32,883 bases of DNA. Origin: Dyella choica. GTDB taxonomy: Bacteria; Pseudomonadota; Gammaproteobacteria; Xanthomonadales; Rhodanobacteraceae. The stretch spans positions 1 through 32,883 of the forward strand of contig NZ_RYYV01000032.1 in the NCBI RefSeq assembly GCF_003977665.1. Reading direction: 5' to 3'. Below are positions 1-7,612 of this stretch, in pieces (position 1 is the first letter of the stretch; each line of letters begins with the position of its first letter). A program made the translations under genes and the position numbers. Below the pieces are notes generated by a model. The model was given only the letters and a program-made list of their open reading frames with translations. It ran no database searches and was not told the DNA's origin.

Positions 1-141
1 TCGCTGAATTTGGATTTCTTCATGACACCTCCTGGCGGAAAAGATGCCAGAAAGTTCTACTTCCCGCATGTCCAGGACCTGGGGGAGCTTACGGAACGAA
101 GGCGGCCAGTCGACAGGCTGATGTCGGCGCAAGGCCCCTGA
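1..141 (+). CDS. 3' end of an unidentified protein (partial)
   Basis: Frame 1 is open from the first base of the window to a TGA at 139-141, giving 46 residues that contain the stretch FFMTPPGGKDARKFYFPH and end in RLMSAQGP. The composition is protein-like, and the frame enters from outside the window, so this is probably the C-terminus of a longer gene. I do not recognise the family. It could also be a chance open frame, because 46 codons is short for GC-rich DNA. Confidence 0.35.
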   Translation, partial: SLNLDFFMTPPGGKDARKFYFPHVQDLGELTERRRPVDRLMSAQGP

Positions 142-486
142 GCCCAACGCAAGTACTAGGTCTGCGCGCAGCGCTTTACTTCCTTCGCTTGCATAGCGAT
201 GGACAGCTGCAAGCCGAGTGGGACGAATAAGCCGTTCGCGTATGCAAATGTCTTTACGGCACACCGACTGGAGATCGGTGTGCCGCCAAAGAACCAAGAA
301 GGAGTGCGCCGATTTGGGCAAGGAGCAGCCTGTGGATCGGATCGTGTTAACAAGCCCTTTCACGTAGCTTCGATCAGGCGGCACACGATCGCCGTCGCCC
401 CCTCGACAGTGACAAAGCGCTTGCAAAGCATGCCGAGCCCCTCGCCGCCATCTGCGACACCAGCCGCTGTGCCATAGCCATCCCGT
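142..486. other. Gene-free stretch with one strong stem-loop
   Basis: I find no convincing coding frame here on either strand; the short open frames of 60-90 codons have no family resemblance. The main structure is a perfect 11-bp inverted repeat (left arm 257-267, CGGCACACCGA; right arm 275-285) with a 7-nt loop. No T-run follows on either strand, so a simple rho-independent terminator is not supported. The stretch sits between the partial CDS and an attC-like site and may be decayed accessory DNA. Confidence 0.5.
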
Positions 487-522
487 GCCTAACCGATCCG
501 ACTCGAAAATGAATTGTTAGAC
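487..522 (-). mobile_element. attC-like integron recombination site (short or truncated)
   Basis: Read on the minus strand, the site starts with GTCTAACAATTCATT (522 downward) and ends with GTTAGGC (493-487). These match the attC core consensuses RYYYAAC and GTTRRRY, and the AATTCATT after the first core resembles the same position in classical cassette sites such as that of aadA1. The TAA stop of the DUF1801 gene lies inside the first core, which is the usual cassette geometry. The span is only 36 bp, shorter than typical attC sites of roughly 57 bp or more, and the inner arms do not pair well, so it is probably truncated. No GTTRRRY junction is seen upstream of the gene. Confidence 0.45.
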
Positions 523-945
523 GCGCGTCTTTTCAACCCCATATCGCATTGCATCTACAAGAATATCAACGTCTATATTTCTAAGCGCCCGGAACTTGAT
601 GCAATACCCTGTTACGCTTGCCTGGCCGATCCTTTTTCCATATTTCTCGGCCAAGTACTTTTTGTCCTTTATCCCCATAATATAGACGGATATGCCGGTT
701 GTGTTCGCACTCATGCCAATCTGATAGAACTCCCTGGTTTTTCCATCGGCATACTTTAGGGCCTGCACTCCATAACCTATGTTCGGATTGGAAACCACCT
801 TACCGCTTTCATCTCGGCCATCGAGAAACCACAATTTACAGTCCGGCATGATCCCAAGAATGATGCCATGAAGCTCTTGCATATCGCTTCGTTTGAGCTC
901 TGGCTGAGCTTCGATATAGTCTTTGATTTGGTGGCGTACGTTCAT
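517..945 (-). CDS. DUF1801 domain-containing protein (possible integron cassette gene)
   Basis: This 142-residue protein carries the DUF1801 signature throughout: an N-terminal DYIEAQP segment, KLWFLDG, VSNPNIGYG, KYADGKTREFYQIG and a C-terminal GYCIKF block. DUF1801 proteins are small YdhG-like folds of unknown biochemical role, and the full family length is present. The ATG at 945 is preceded by an AGGGA ribosome-binding site. The gene is visibly more AT-rich than everything around it, which suggests acquisition. Its TAA stop falls inside an attC-like core, so it may be a captured cassette. It lies 104 bp downstream of the short-chain dehydrogenase gene and has a repeat copy just upstream, so it is probably not part of that operon. 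Confidence 0.85.
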   Translation of the reverse strand: MNVRHQIKDYIEAQPELKRSDMQELHGIILGIMPDCKLWFLDGRDESGKVVSNPNIGYGVQALKYADGKTREFYQIGMSANTTGISVYIMGIKDKKYLAEKYGKRIGQASVTGYCIKFRALRNIDVDILVDAMRYGVEKTRV

Positions 946-979
946 AGAAAAATCCCTGCTCGGGGTCTACTTGGCCAAT

Positions 980-1008
980 CCTACCCCGATAGCCCTCTCC
1001 AATCGCCC
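980..1008. repeat. Short intergenic repeat, copy A (degenerate)
   Basis: Contains CCTACCCCGATAG followed by CCAATCGCCC and matches the five-copy family whose core is CCTACCCCCGATAA. This is the most diverged copy. It lies between the SDR 3' end and the DUF1801 start. Confidence 0.45.
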
Positions 1009-1049
1009 CAACCGTGCACAGGGCGACCCGGTCCACTGAGGGCCAGCGG

Positions 1050-1793
1050 TCAACCGAGCCGATATTGCCCGCCATCCACGACGATGGCTTGCCCGGTCAT
1101 AAAGGCCGCGTCATCGCTGGTCAGGAACAGCACGGCGCCGGTGATGTCTTCGGGTTCGCCCAATCGCTTGATCGCCTGCTGCTCCCACGTCGAGCGCTTT
1201 TGCTCTTCAGACTGCGAGGAGGTGGCCGGCGTATTCATCAGCCCAGGCAGTAGCGCATTGGCGGTAATGCCGTCGCCCGCGACGTCGTTGGCCAAGCCCC
1301 GCATGAATCCCATGATCGCCATTTTGGAGGCGATGTAGTGACTCATGCCGAGTATGGCCAGGCCAACCATGTTCGACGAAATGCCGACAAAGCGGCCCCA
1401 CTTTTTCTTCCTCATCCCTGGCAGGAAATACTTCACGCTCAGGAAGTGCGAGTCCAGGTTCGTGGCCATCGTCTTTCGCCACGTTGGTAGATCTAGCTCA
1501 TCGATAAGCCGATTTGGAAAGTAGCCGGCATTGTTCACGATAATATCGATGTCCCCGATTTCCTGGCTCTGAAGGAACACCGAACGCCAGTCCTCTTCCC
1601 GCGTCACATCGAGCGGCAAGGCAAAGGCGTTCTTTCCGATCTTGCCAACCGTTGCTTCCGGGGCGGCGAGATCCGTAGCGATCACTCGCGCGCCCCGTTT
1701 GGCCAGGGCCAGAGCAATGGCCTGCCCAATGCCCTGCCCTGCACCGGTTACCAGTGCGGTCCGACCTTCGTGGGTACTCACCGAGCTGTTCAT
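1050..1793 (-). CDS. Short-chain dehydrogenase/reductase (SDR)
   Basis: A 247-residue classical SDR, a cytoplasmic NAD(P)-dependent oxidoreductase. Visible motifs are TGAGQGIG near residue 16 (cofactor-binding TGxxxGxG), NNAG near residue 87, a catalytic Ser followed by YIASK (YxxxK) near residue 153, and the C-terminal VDGGQ typical of the family. The substrate cannot be read from sequence. The ATG sits three bases after the TAG of the upstream F420-reductase-like gene, and the GGGAG ribosome-binding site overlaps that stop, so the two are translated together. It is the last gene of the pirin-DoxX-reductase-SDR set. Confidence 0.93.
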   Translation of the reverse strand: MNSSVSTHEGRTALVTGAGQGIGQAIALALAKRGARVIATDLAAPEATVGKIGKNAFALPLDVTREEDWRSVFLQSQEIGDIDIIVNNAGYFPNRLIDELDLPTWRKTMATNLDSHFLSVKYFLPGMRKKKWGRFVGISSNMVGLAILGMSHYIASKMAIMGFMRGLANDVAGDGITANALLPGLMNTPATSSQSEEQKRSTWEQQAIKRLGEPEDITGAVLFLTSDDAAFMTGQAIVVDGGQYRLG

Positions 1794-1796
1794 GAC

Positions 1797-2405
1797 CTAC
1801 TCCCGCACAGGGGATTCATGGATAAGGCTGTGCGACACCAGCGGCCCGCCGAACTGTTGCAGCAAGCCGCCTTCGTCAAGCCTTCCCAAGGTGATGGGAT
1901 GGAAGCCAAGCGAGCTGACCAGCGATGCGACCTTCTCGTTGGCATCGGCGTGATCGCCCGAAACGAAGATGGTGCGGCTGCCCTTGCCCTGCCGCGGCTC
2001 ATCCGCAAGTAGGGCTGCCGGCAGCGTGTTGAACGCCTTCACTACCTTGGCGCCTTTGAACTGCGCCGACAGCACCTGACTGGAGGGTCGCCCACCAAGG
2101 TCCATGGGCTTGAACGCGGGAAATTCGATCGCATTGGTGGCGTCCACCACGATCTTGTCGGACCAGTCGTTGCGCCATTGAGCAACGTCACCCGCTGCTC
2201 CGAAGGGGACGGCAAGGATGATCACGTCGGCATTCAGCGCCGCTGAGATTTCCGCGGCGCTTACGGTGGGATCGAAGGCTTGCAGTTCGCCTGTCAGCGA
2301 GGCGGGTCCGCGGCGATTGGCGATGACCGCCTCGATCTTGCTGCGTGCAAACTGTTTGGCAAGGGCGCCGCCAATGGCGCCCGATCCGATGATGGCGTAG
2401 CTCAT
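1797..2405 (-). CDS. F420-dependent-reductase-like NAD(P)-binding oxidoreductase
   Basis: A 202-residue Rossmann protein beginning MSYAIIGSGAIGGALAKQFA, whose GxGxxG dinucleotide site is followed by ANRRGP. The NADP-binding mode resembles the NADPH:F420 oxidoreductase (NpdG-like, F420_oxidored) family. Later features are the VDATNAIEF segment and KVVKAFNTLPA, common to these proteins. Bacterial members in such operons generally use NADP(H), and F420 itself need not be present. Substrate is unknown. An AGGAG ribosome-binding site precedes the ATG at good spacing. It lies 44 bp after DoxX and three bases before the SDR start. Confidence 0.88.
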   Translation of the reverse strand: MSYAIIGSGAIGGALAKQFARSKIEAVIANRRGPASLTGELQAFDPTVSAAEISAALNADVIILAVPFGAAGDVAQWRNDWSDKIVVDATNAIEFPAFKPMDLGGRPSSQVLSAQFKGAKVVKAFNTLPAALLADEPRQGKGSRTIFVSGDHADANEKVASLVSSLGFHPITLGRLDEGGLLQQFGGPLVSHSLIHESPVRE

Positions 2406-2449
2406 GAGATGTCTCCTGAAGAACGGACGAAAGGATGGGACCGGACGGA

Positions 2450-2896
2450 TCAGCGCGACTTGTTGTCGAGGCTAAGCGGGCCTGCGCCGTTGACGGTGAG
2501 CAGGAGGAAAGCGCCGGCGATCGACACGTTCTTCATGAACATGATCATCTGTACCTGGTCGGCGAAGTGGGTGTGAAACAGGAAGCCGGTCAGCAAGGTA
2601 AAGCCGGCCAGCAGGAACGAAACGATGCGGGTTTTCCAGCCGAGAATGATGGCGAGGGAACCCAGCACTTCGGTGGCGATCACCAGCGGAAGCATGCCGC
2701 CCGGTACGCCAACGGACGCCATGTAGCCAGCGGTAGCCGTGTAGGCGGTGATCTTTCCCACGCCCGAAAGCAGGAACAAACCAGCGATCAGTACGCGGCT
2801 GAGCAGTTCGGTGGTGCTCTTGAGGGTGAGGTTGGACGGGACTCGTGCGTTGTCGACGGACGAGGCGTAAGTGGCGGTTTCAATCTTGGTGTTCAT
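2450..2896 (-). CDS. DoxX family inner-membrane protein
   Basis: A 148-residue protein with a polar N-terminus of about 30 residues, then four hydrophobic helices, the first carrying the typical DoxX pattern LFLLSGVGKI. DoxX-family proteins are small membrane proteins often encoded with oxidoreductases and pirins; most have no defined reaction. The HTHFADQ segment between helices 3 and 4 is where many members carry conserved His and Asp residues. GGAG lies 8 nt before the ATG. The pirin gene ends 51 bp upstream, so an operon is likely. Confidence 0.88.
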   Translation of the reverse strand: MNTKIETATYASSVDNARVPSNLTLKSTTELLSRVLIAGLFLLSGVGKITAYTATAGYMASVGVPGGMLPLVIATEVLGSLAIILGWKTRIVSFLLAGFTLLTGFLFHTHFADQVQMIMFMKNVSIAGAFLLLTVNGAGPLSLDNKSR

Positions 2897-2947
2897 GATG
2901 GATTCTCCGTTTGGGATGGATGGGTCATAGAGACGGACAGTTAGGAC

Positions 2948-3817
2948 TTACTTCAGGCGGCCAGCGGCACGCAGCCGCTGGCCGATACGAGCGATCTCCG
3001 CCTCGCCTTGGGCGAGTGCGCGAGAGTTGGTGTGGACGGAGTACTTGCCCATCACCAGGGGATACGGGTGCTTCACGGCAGCGCCGAGCACGAAGGACAC
3101 GTCGTCATGCGCCACCACGTCGATGGCATGGTCGGATTCTTCAAAGATGACGAGATCGCCAGCGGTGAGGCTCTCGGGCACGCTGGTCGTGCCGTGATGC
3201 AAGGCCATCCACGCTACGGTCTCGTTCGGGTTCGGCTGAAAGCGCCAGCGCTCGCCCGCCTTCAGGCGCACATGCAGATAGGTGATGCCCGCCGGAGCAC
3301 GGATCGGGCTGTTCGCGCCCTGATAATGCCCAAGCAGTACCCGCGCGGGACCCACGGCAGGAACCTCTTCCGGTGCGATGTTCTGGCTTTCCGGGACGCC
3401 GTTTTCCTGGTCCGGCGGCAGCGTCACCCAGAGCTGGAAGAACTCCACGGGCGTCTCGCCAACGACACTGCCGTCGTGCCACACGCCGCCTGCCGCTTTC
3501 ATCCACTCCAGCCCACCCGTCAGCACTTCGCCCTGTTTGCCGGTGGTGTCCTCGTAGGTCACGCGCCCCGTCAGCACTGCCGTCAAAGTGGCAATGCCCG
3601 AGTGCGGGTGGATGCCGAACAGCGGGACGTCTGACGGCGGCAGCACGCCGCCATCCAGGAAGACGAACGGCTTGATCCACTGGCCCAGATCGGAGGGGCT
3701 AACAAGGCGGGTGATGGGGCCGTGGCGATAGCCCCTGGTGACCGAGCGGATCCCGCGTACAGGGGCGGCTCGATCGTCGACTTGTTTGGGCTTGGGAATG
3801 GCGGCAACGGCGTTCAT
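2948..3817 (-). CDS. Pirin family protein (bicupin)
   Basis: A 289-residue pirin, a cytoplasmic bicupin metalloprotein. The N-terminal cupin shows the metal-site pattern FGIHPHSGIATLT followed later by WHDGS, equivalent to the His/Glu set of characterised pirins. The C-terminal pirin_C domain follows. Family members include quercetin dioxygenases and redox-responsive regulators, and sequence alone does not choose between them. The ATG at 3817 has GAGG 8 nt upstream. It is the first gene of a four-gene set and is divergent from a LysR regulator, which makes it the probable target of that regulator. Confidence 0.92.
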   Translation of the reverse strand: MNAVAAIPKPKQVDDRAAPVRGIRSVTRGYRHGPITRLVSPSDLGQWIKPFVFLDGGVLPPSDVPLFGIHPHSGIATLTAVLTGRVTYEDTTGKQGEVLTGGLEWMKAAGGVWHDGSVVGETPVEFFQLWVTLPPDQENGVPESQNIAPEEVPAVGPARVLLGHYQGANSPIRAPAGITYLHVRLKAGERWRFQPNPNETVAWMALHHGTTSVPESLTAGDLVIFEESDHAIDVVAHDDVSFVLGAAVKHPYPLVMGKYSVHTNSRALAQGEAEIARIGQRLRAAGRLK

Positions 3818-3913
3818 GGGGGCGTCCTCGTCTGCGATGGATAAAGGCTAGGCCTTGTCCATGCATCCGAATAGCCTATATATTTCGATTCAATCTATCG
3901 TTTTGGACGATAT
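3818..3913. promoter_or_regulatory. Divergent pirin/LysR control region
   Basis: This 96-bp AT-rich gap separates divergent starts. It holds an inverted repeat TATCG-N7-CGATA (3896-3912) directly against the LysR start codon, and an ATAG...CTAT pair around 3871-3898. Both are of the kind used by LysR proteins for autoregulation and for control of the divergent operon. That this LysR binds here is an inference from geometry. Confidence 0.5.
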
Positions 3914-4798
3914 ATGCTCGACGCCGTCACGCTAGACCAACTGCGCACCTTCATTGCCGCGGCGGAAGAAGGCAGCTTCTCCGCCGCCGGCCGCAAGCTA
4001 CGACGCGCGCAATCAGTCGTGAGCCAGACACTGCTGAATCTGGAAGCGCAGCTGGGCGTCACCTTGTTCGATCGCAGCGAGCGTTATCCAAAGCTGACCG
4101 AGGCGGGCGTAGCGTTGCTGACAGAAGCGCGCGGTGTGGCCGATCAAATGGACAGCTTCAAGGCGCGTGCCCGCTCGATGAAGGAAGGCCTGGAGCCCGA
4201 GCTTTCCGTGGCGGTCGATGTGATGTATCCCATGGATGGACTCACGCGTGCCGCTGGCTACTGTCGGGAGTTCTTCCCCAACACACCTTTGCGCATTTAT
4301 GTCGAAGCGCTGGGCGGCGTGATACGGCCGGTGATCGACGGCGTGTGCCGCATTGGCATCGTGGGCTCGCTGCCGGTGATACCCGACGAGCTCTCATCGG
4401 AGCCGTTGATCGACCTTCTCATGGTCACCGTGGTGGCGCCGTCACACCCGCTGGCGAAGCACAAGGGCGTCATCAGCAAGAAGCTCATCGAAAAGCAGGT
4501 GCAACTGATACTGACTGATCGCACCCCGCTGTCCGAAGGGCGAACCTTTGGTGTGCTTTCGCCGTTGACATGGCGCCTTGCCGACCTCGGTGCGAAGCAT
4601 GCGTTCTTGCTTGCAGGACTGGGCTGGGGGCACATGCCCTTGCACATGGTCAACAAGGATATCGACGCGGGAACCCTGATGAAGATCAAGGTCGAGGGCG
4701 TCGCTCGCGACGCGTTCCTGCCCATGCACATCGTCTATCGCAAAGACGCGCTTCCTGGGCCAACAGGCCGCGCCTTCATCTCGCAATTGCGCTTCTGA
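3914..4798 (+). CDS. LysR family transcriptional regulator
   Basis: A 294-residue LysR-type regulator. The N-terminal winged helix-turn-helix (about residues 6-65) reads LDQLRTFIAAAEEGSFSAAG and continues through SVVSQTLLNLEAQLGVTLFD. A LysR substrate-binding domain fills residues 90-290. It is divergent from the pirin-DoxX-reductase-SDR set and probably regulates it. The ligand is unknown. The start is placed at the ATG just after the TATCG/CGATA inverted repeat; the ribosome-binding site is weak (TTGGACG). Confidence 0.93.
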   Translation: MLDAVTLDQLRTFIAAAEEGSFSAAGRKLRRAQSVVSQTLLNLEAQLGVTLFDRSERYPKLTEAGVALLTEARGVADQMDSFKARARSMKEGLEPELSVAVDVMYPMDGLTRAAGYCREFFPNTPLRIYVEALGGVIRPVIDGVCRIGIVGSLPVIPDELSSEPLIDLLMVTVVAPSHPLAKHKGVISKKLIEKQVQLILTDRTPLSEGRTFGVLSPLTWRLADLGAKHAFLLAGLGWGHMPLHMVNKDIDAGTLMKIKVEGVARDAFLPMHIVYRKDALPGPTGRAFISQLRF

Positions 4799-4893
4799 TG
4801 ACCCATCGAACCCAAGTCACACCTTCGGACGATCACGCGCTCGTTGGGCCAACAATGGGCGTTAGCTTGCCGCTCGTTCTCGCCGGTAACTCC

Positions 4894-4916
4894 GCTTTGG
4901 GCTTGGAGCCCAGAGC
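4894..4916. terminator. Stem-loop between convergent genes
   Basis: Arms GCTTTGGGCT (4894-4903) and AGCCCAGAGC (4907-4916) pair over 10 bp with one G-T wobble and a 3-nt loop. It lies about 100 bp past the LysR stop and before the end of the convergent fusion gene, fitting a bidirectional terminator, although no clear T-run follows. Confidence 0.4.
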
Positions 4917-4920
4917 ACGT

Positions 4921-4955
4921 CATACCCCCGATAACGCTCCCTAATCGCCTACCCT
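4921..4955. repeat. Short intergenic repeat, copy B
   Basis: Contains ATACCCCCGATAACGCTCC followed by CTAATCGCCTACCCTG. It shares both blocks of the five-copy family and lies in the convergent gap between the LysR gene and the fusion gene. Confidence 0.6.
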
Positions 4956-5085
4956 GTCGCTTGCTGCTTACGAAAGGTTTCGATCAGATCATTTCCAAGA
5001 TCAAATGATGTCTTGAGAATCCTTGGAGATTTGGAGGTGGCCATCGGCCGCGGAAAAGCAGCCGCCGGCTCGCTGGCCCTCCCAT

Positions 5086-6474
5086 TCAGGCCAGCGCTTC
5101 GCCGAACAGAGCCAGCAGCCGCGACCATGCCCGTTCCGCATGGAACGGGTGATGGGCCTTGGCGTCGAGTGAACACCAGCCGTGCACGGTGCCGGCGTAG
5201 ACCTCGATCTCCACAGGCAGCTTTGCCTTGTCGTAAGCCTCGCTAAGAGCGGTCTTTGTGCCTGGATCTGCCTCGTCGTCGTTTTCCGCGATTGCAAACA
5301 GGGCGCGTGCCTTCGTCTCAGGCACGCGCAAGTGCGGACTGTTCGCCTCTTGCGTAACGAGCTTGCTGCCATGGAACGAAGCGATCGCTCCGATACGGTC
5401 GGCCAATGCGGCTGCCGTGCGGATGCTCATAGCCCCTCCCATGCAATAGCCGATTGCCCCTAGCTTTCGCCGTGGATGCACACACGCCTGTTGGTCAAGG
5501 TAGTTTGCAAAGGCCACGGCATCCGTTGCCGTCATATCCGGGCTGATCGCGTTACCGAGGTTCATAGCCATTTCGCGTCCCGCTGGTTCGTTGAAACGGT
5601 TCCAATCCAGCTCGATGGGCGCCCTACTCTTTCGATAGTGAGGGTTAACCACGAGCACCGAGTAGCCGGACTCGGCAAGCCGTTTCCCGATCTTCTTGAA
5701 CGCCGGCCGCAAGCCCAGGACATCCGGCCACAGGATCACGCCAGGATGAGCCCCGCTCGTCGGATGGACGAAATAACAGTCGGCTTTGCCGTCCGGGGTA
5801 TCGATCGTTATGTCGCTTTCGCTTACGTCCAGCGCGTGGGAAGCGACGGTGAACCTTGATCGGCGATGTCTGGGTTCTTCCGCTTCGTCGATCAAGGCAA
5901 CGGCAAAATCCTCGATCGAGATCGACGAGACGCCACGGCAGTCGATGAGCAGCTCGTCGCGGCCTGACCGGTAGTAGCCCGTGCGCATACCGGGCATCAG
6001 CAGCGCGGGAGGACTGACATAGGTCCAATCGGACTGGGTGTCCGCGATACAGGTGTCGAACTGTATGTTGCACGCCCTCGCGATATCCTGGACGTCAGCG
6101 GGAACTAAGTGAGGATCGTCGATGACAAGGTCGCCAGTGCCGGGCAGCTTCAGGCTCGCAGCTCCTCCTACCAGAAGGAGGCGTACGCCCGACTGCGCGA
6201 CCCCGGCCAGGAGGGCCTTGGCAGTAGAAGCGAGATCCTCCTCGTTGCCTACCGACGGACGCGTGGCGCTTATGATCACGTCCTGGTCGGCGGTGAGCGC
6301 GGCTACTTGCTGAGCGCTCGCTGCGTCGCCGACTTTCCCTTGAACGCCGGCAGGTAACGACGAAAGCTTCGCCCGGTCGCGAACCACGGCCGTCACCTCG
6401 TGTCCGCGCGAGAGCGCTTCCACGACAATGCGAGACCCGACGCTTCCTGCCGCTCCAAATACGGTAATACGCAT
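5086..6474 (-). CDS. Fusion: NAD(P)-binding Rossmann protein + dienelactone hydrolase
   Basis: A 462-residue protein joining two families that are normally separate. Residues 1 to about 210 form an NmrA-like NAD(P)H-binding domain (MRITVFGAAGSVGSRIV, with the glycine-rich site), ending in the usual RRSRFTVAS. Residues from about 217 form a dienelactone hydrolase-type alpha/beta hydrolase with nucleophile Cys344 in GYCMGG, a probable Asp at 399/400 (ENDDEAD) and His431 in TVHGW, so the Cys-Asp-His triad looks intact. An upstream in-frame ATG exists at 6534, but 6474 is preferred: AGGAG lies 9 nt upstream and it follows the transporter stop as TGA-T-ATG, implying coupling. Substrates are unknown. 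Confidence 0.88.
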   Translation of the reverse strand: MRITVFGAAGSVGSRIVVEALSRGHEVTAVVRDRAKLSSLPAGVQGKVGDAASAQQVAALTADQDVIISATRPSVGNEEDLASTAKALLAGVAQSGVRLLLVGGAASLKLPGTGDLVIDDPHLVPADVQDIARACNIQFDTCIADTQSDWTYVSPPALLMPGMRTGYYRSGRDELLIDCRGVSSISIEDFAVALIDEAEEPRHRRSRFTVASHALDVSESDITIDTPDGKADCYFVHPTSGAHPGVILWPDVLGLRPAFKKIGKRLAESGYSVLVVNPHYRKSRAPIELDWNRFNEPAGREMAMNLGNAISPDMTATDAVAFANYLDQQACVHPRRKLGAIGYCMGGAMSIRTAAALADRIGAIASFHGSKLVTQEANSPHLRVPETKARALFAIAENDDEADPGTKTALSEAYDKAKLPVEIEVYAGTVHGWCSLDAKAHHPFHAERAWSRLLALFGEALA

Positions 6475-6475
6475 A

Positions 6476-7453
6476 TCATCGAACTCCTGTCGAACGGATT
6501 GAGGATGAGGATGGGTTGTGACTCGCCATGACACATGTCTCGGCTGGAGGCCAAGCCCTCCGGCGCAACAGGAGGCTCATCGCCAGTAGCACCAGTAACG
6601 CGCCCGGCAGCCAACGCCATGAGATGCTTTGGGGCTCAGTCATGAAGAGCAGAAGCATCGAGACGAACGGAGGCACATAGGCATAGGAGGTCACTGATCC
6701 GGGCGTCAGGACAGGGGTGGCATGCTGCATCAACCAGAATGTGCCGCCGGTGGAGAGGGTTCCCAGGTAGGCCAGAAGAAGGGCGTCCGATGCGGTCAGG
6801 TTCTCGAGTCCCCGGAGGTCCTCTGTCGCCAGCCCGAGAACACCTACCAGCAACGCGCCAAACACCAGACTCCAGAACGTGCGGACCTCGGCCCGCGCAG
6901 AAATACAGTGGCTGGAGAGCCCCCATCGGCTCAGGACCGCGTAGAGCGCCAGGCCGAGACAACCGACGAGGTAGACCGCCTCGACTCTGCCCAGGTGCAT
7001 TCCGCCAAGTCCGCCGGCGTTCCCGGCCCAGGCCATGCCCAGCGCACCGCCGGCTCCGAGGGCCAATATCCCCAGTAGGCGCATGCTCGACGGCTCCACT
7101 CCGAAGCCAATGCCAAGACAGTAGGCAAGGAAAGGCACACTGACGGAGAGCACCGCCATCGATAGGGCGCTGGTCCGATGCGCGGCCCAAAACATCGCAC
7201 CAAAGAACACCGCCTGGCACAGTCCCATGACGATGTACAGCGCAAGCCCGCGCAGTCGGGGCCGCTGGCCCAGCGTGCGCCAGACCAGTGGCAGCAGGAC
7301 GATGGCTGCGATGGCGAAGCGTAGCGCTGTGAGCAACAGCGGTGGCAGGCCGATCGTCAACAGCCCCACTATCGAGAAGGACAACCCTTGGATCACTGCC
7401 CGGAGCAGCATGCCCAGGTGCGCGCGCGCTGTCTTCTGTGTCATGTCGATCAT
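6476..7453 (-). CDS. EamA/DMT-superfamily transporter
   Basis: A 325-residue inner-membrane protein with about ten hydrophobic helices arranged as two EamA repeats (roughly residues 12-145 and 160-295), the layout of drug/metabolite transporters such as RhaT or YdcZ-like exporters. A basic, serine-rich tail of about 30 residues follows the last helix. Substrate and direction of transport are unknown. GAGG lies 5 nt before the ATG at 7453; a second ATG at 7444 is less well placed. It is divergent from a LysR regulator and translationally coupled to the Rossmann-hydrolase fusion gene downstream, suggesting a regulated uptake/efflux plus catabolic or detoxifying pair. Confidence 0.9.
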   Translation of the reverse strand: MIDMTQKTARAHLGMLLRAVIQGLSFSIVGLLTIGLPPLLLTALRFAIAAIVLLPLVWRTLGQRPRLRGLALYIVMGLCQAVFFGAMFWAAHRTSALSMAVLSVSVPFLAYCLGIGFGVEPSSMRLLGILALGAGGALGMAWAGNAGGLGGMHLGRVEAVYLVGCLGLALYAVLSRWGLSSHCISARAEVRTFWSLVFGALLVGVLGLATEDLRGLENLTASDALLLAYLGTLSTGGTFWLMQHATPVLTPGSVTSYAYVPPFVSMLLLFMTEPQSISWRWLPGALLVLLAMSLLLRRRAWPPAETCVMASHNPSSSSIRSTGVR

Positions 7454-7612
7454 CTCTACCTCGAAAGCCGCGGCGCCGCCTGGGGCGCATGGTTACGGCA
7501 TGGCATCCCCGCGCAGTGGGGCCTGCTGGGTGAGACGAGTAAGGTAATTCATAGCTAAGAATGATTTAATGCACGCAAGAGAAGATGCACTAACTACTAA
7601 GGGTGAATAATC
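7454..7612. promoter_or_regulatory. Divergent EamA/LysR control region
   Basis: A 159-bp gap between divergent starts. The part near 7541-7612 is AT-rich and holds ATTC-N8-GAAT (7547-7562), compatible with a LysR T-N11-A type site. AAGGG lies shortly before the LysR ATG. Binding is inferred, not shown. Confidence 0.4.

Noticed and set aside
5086-6534. Upstream ATG at 6534 for the Rossmann-hydrolase fusion
   Set aside because: It would overlap the transporter gene by about 60 bases and add 20 residues before the family start. The ATG at 6474 has a good ribosome-binding site and follows the transporter stop directly.
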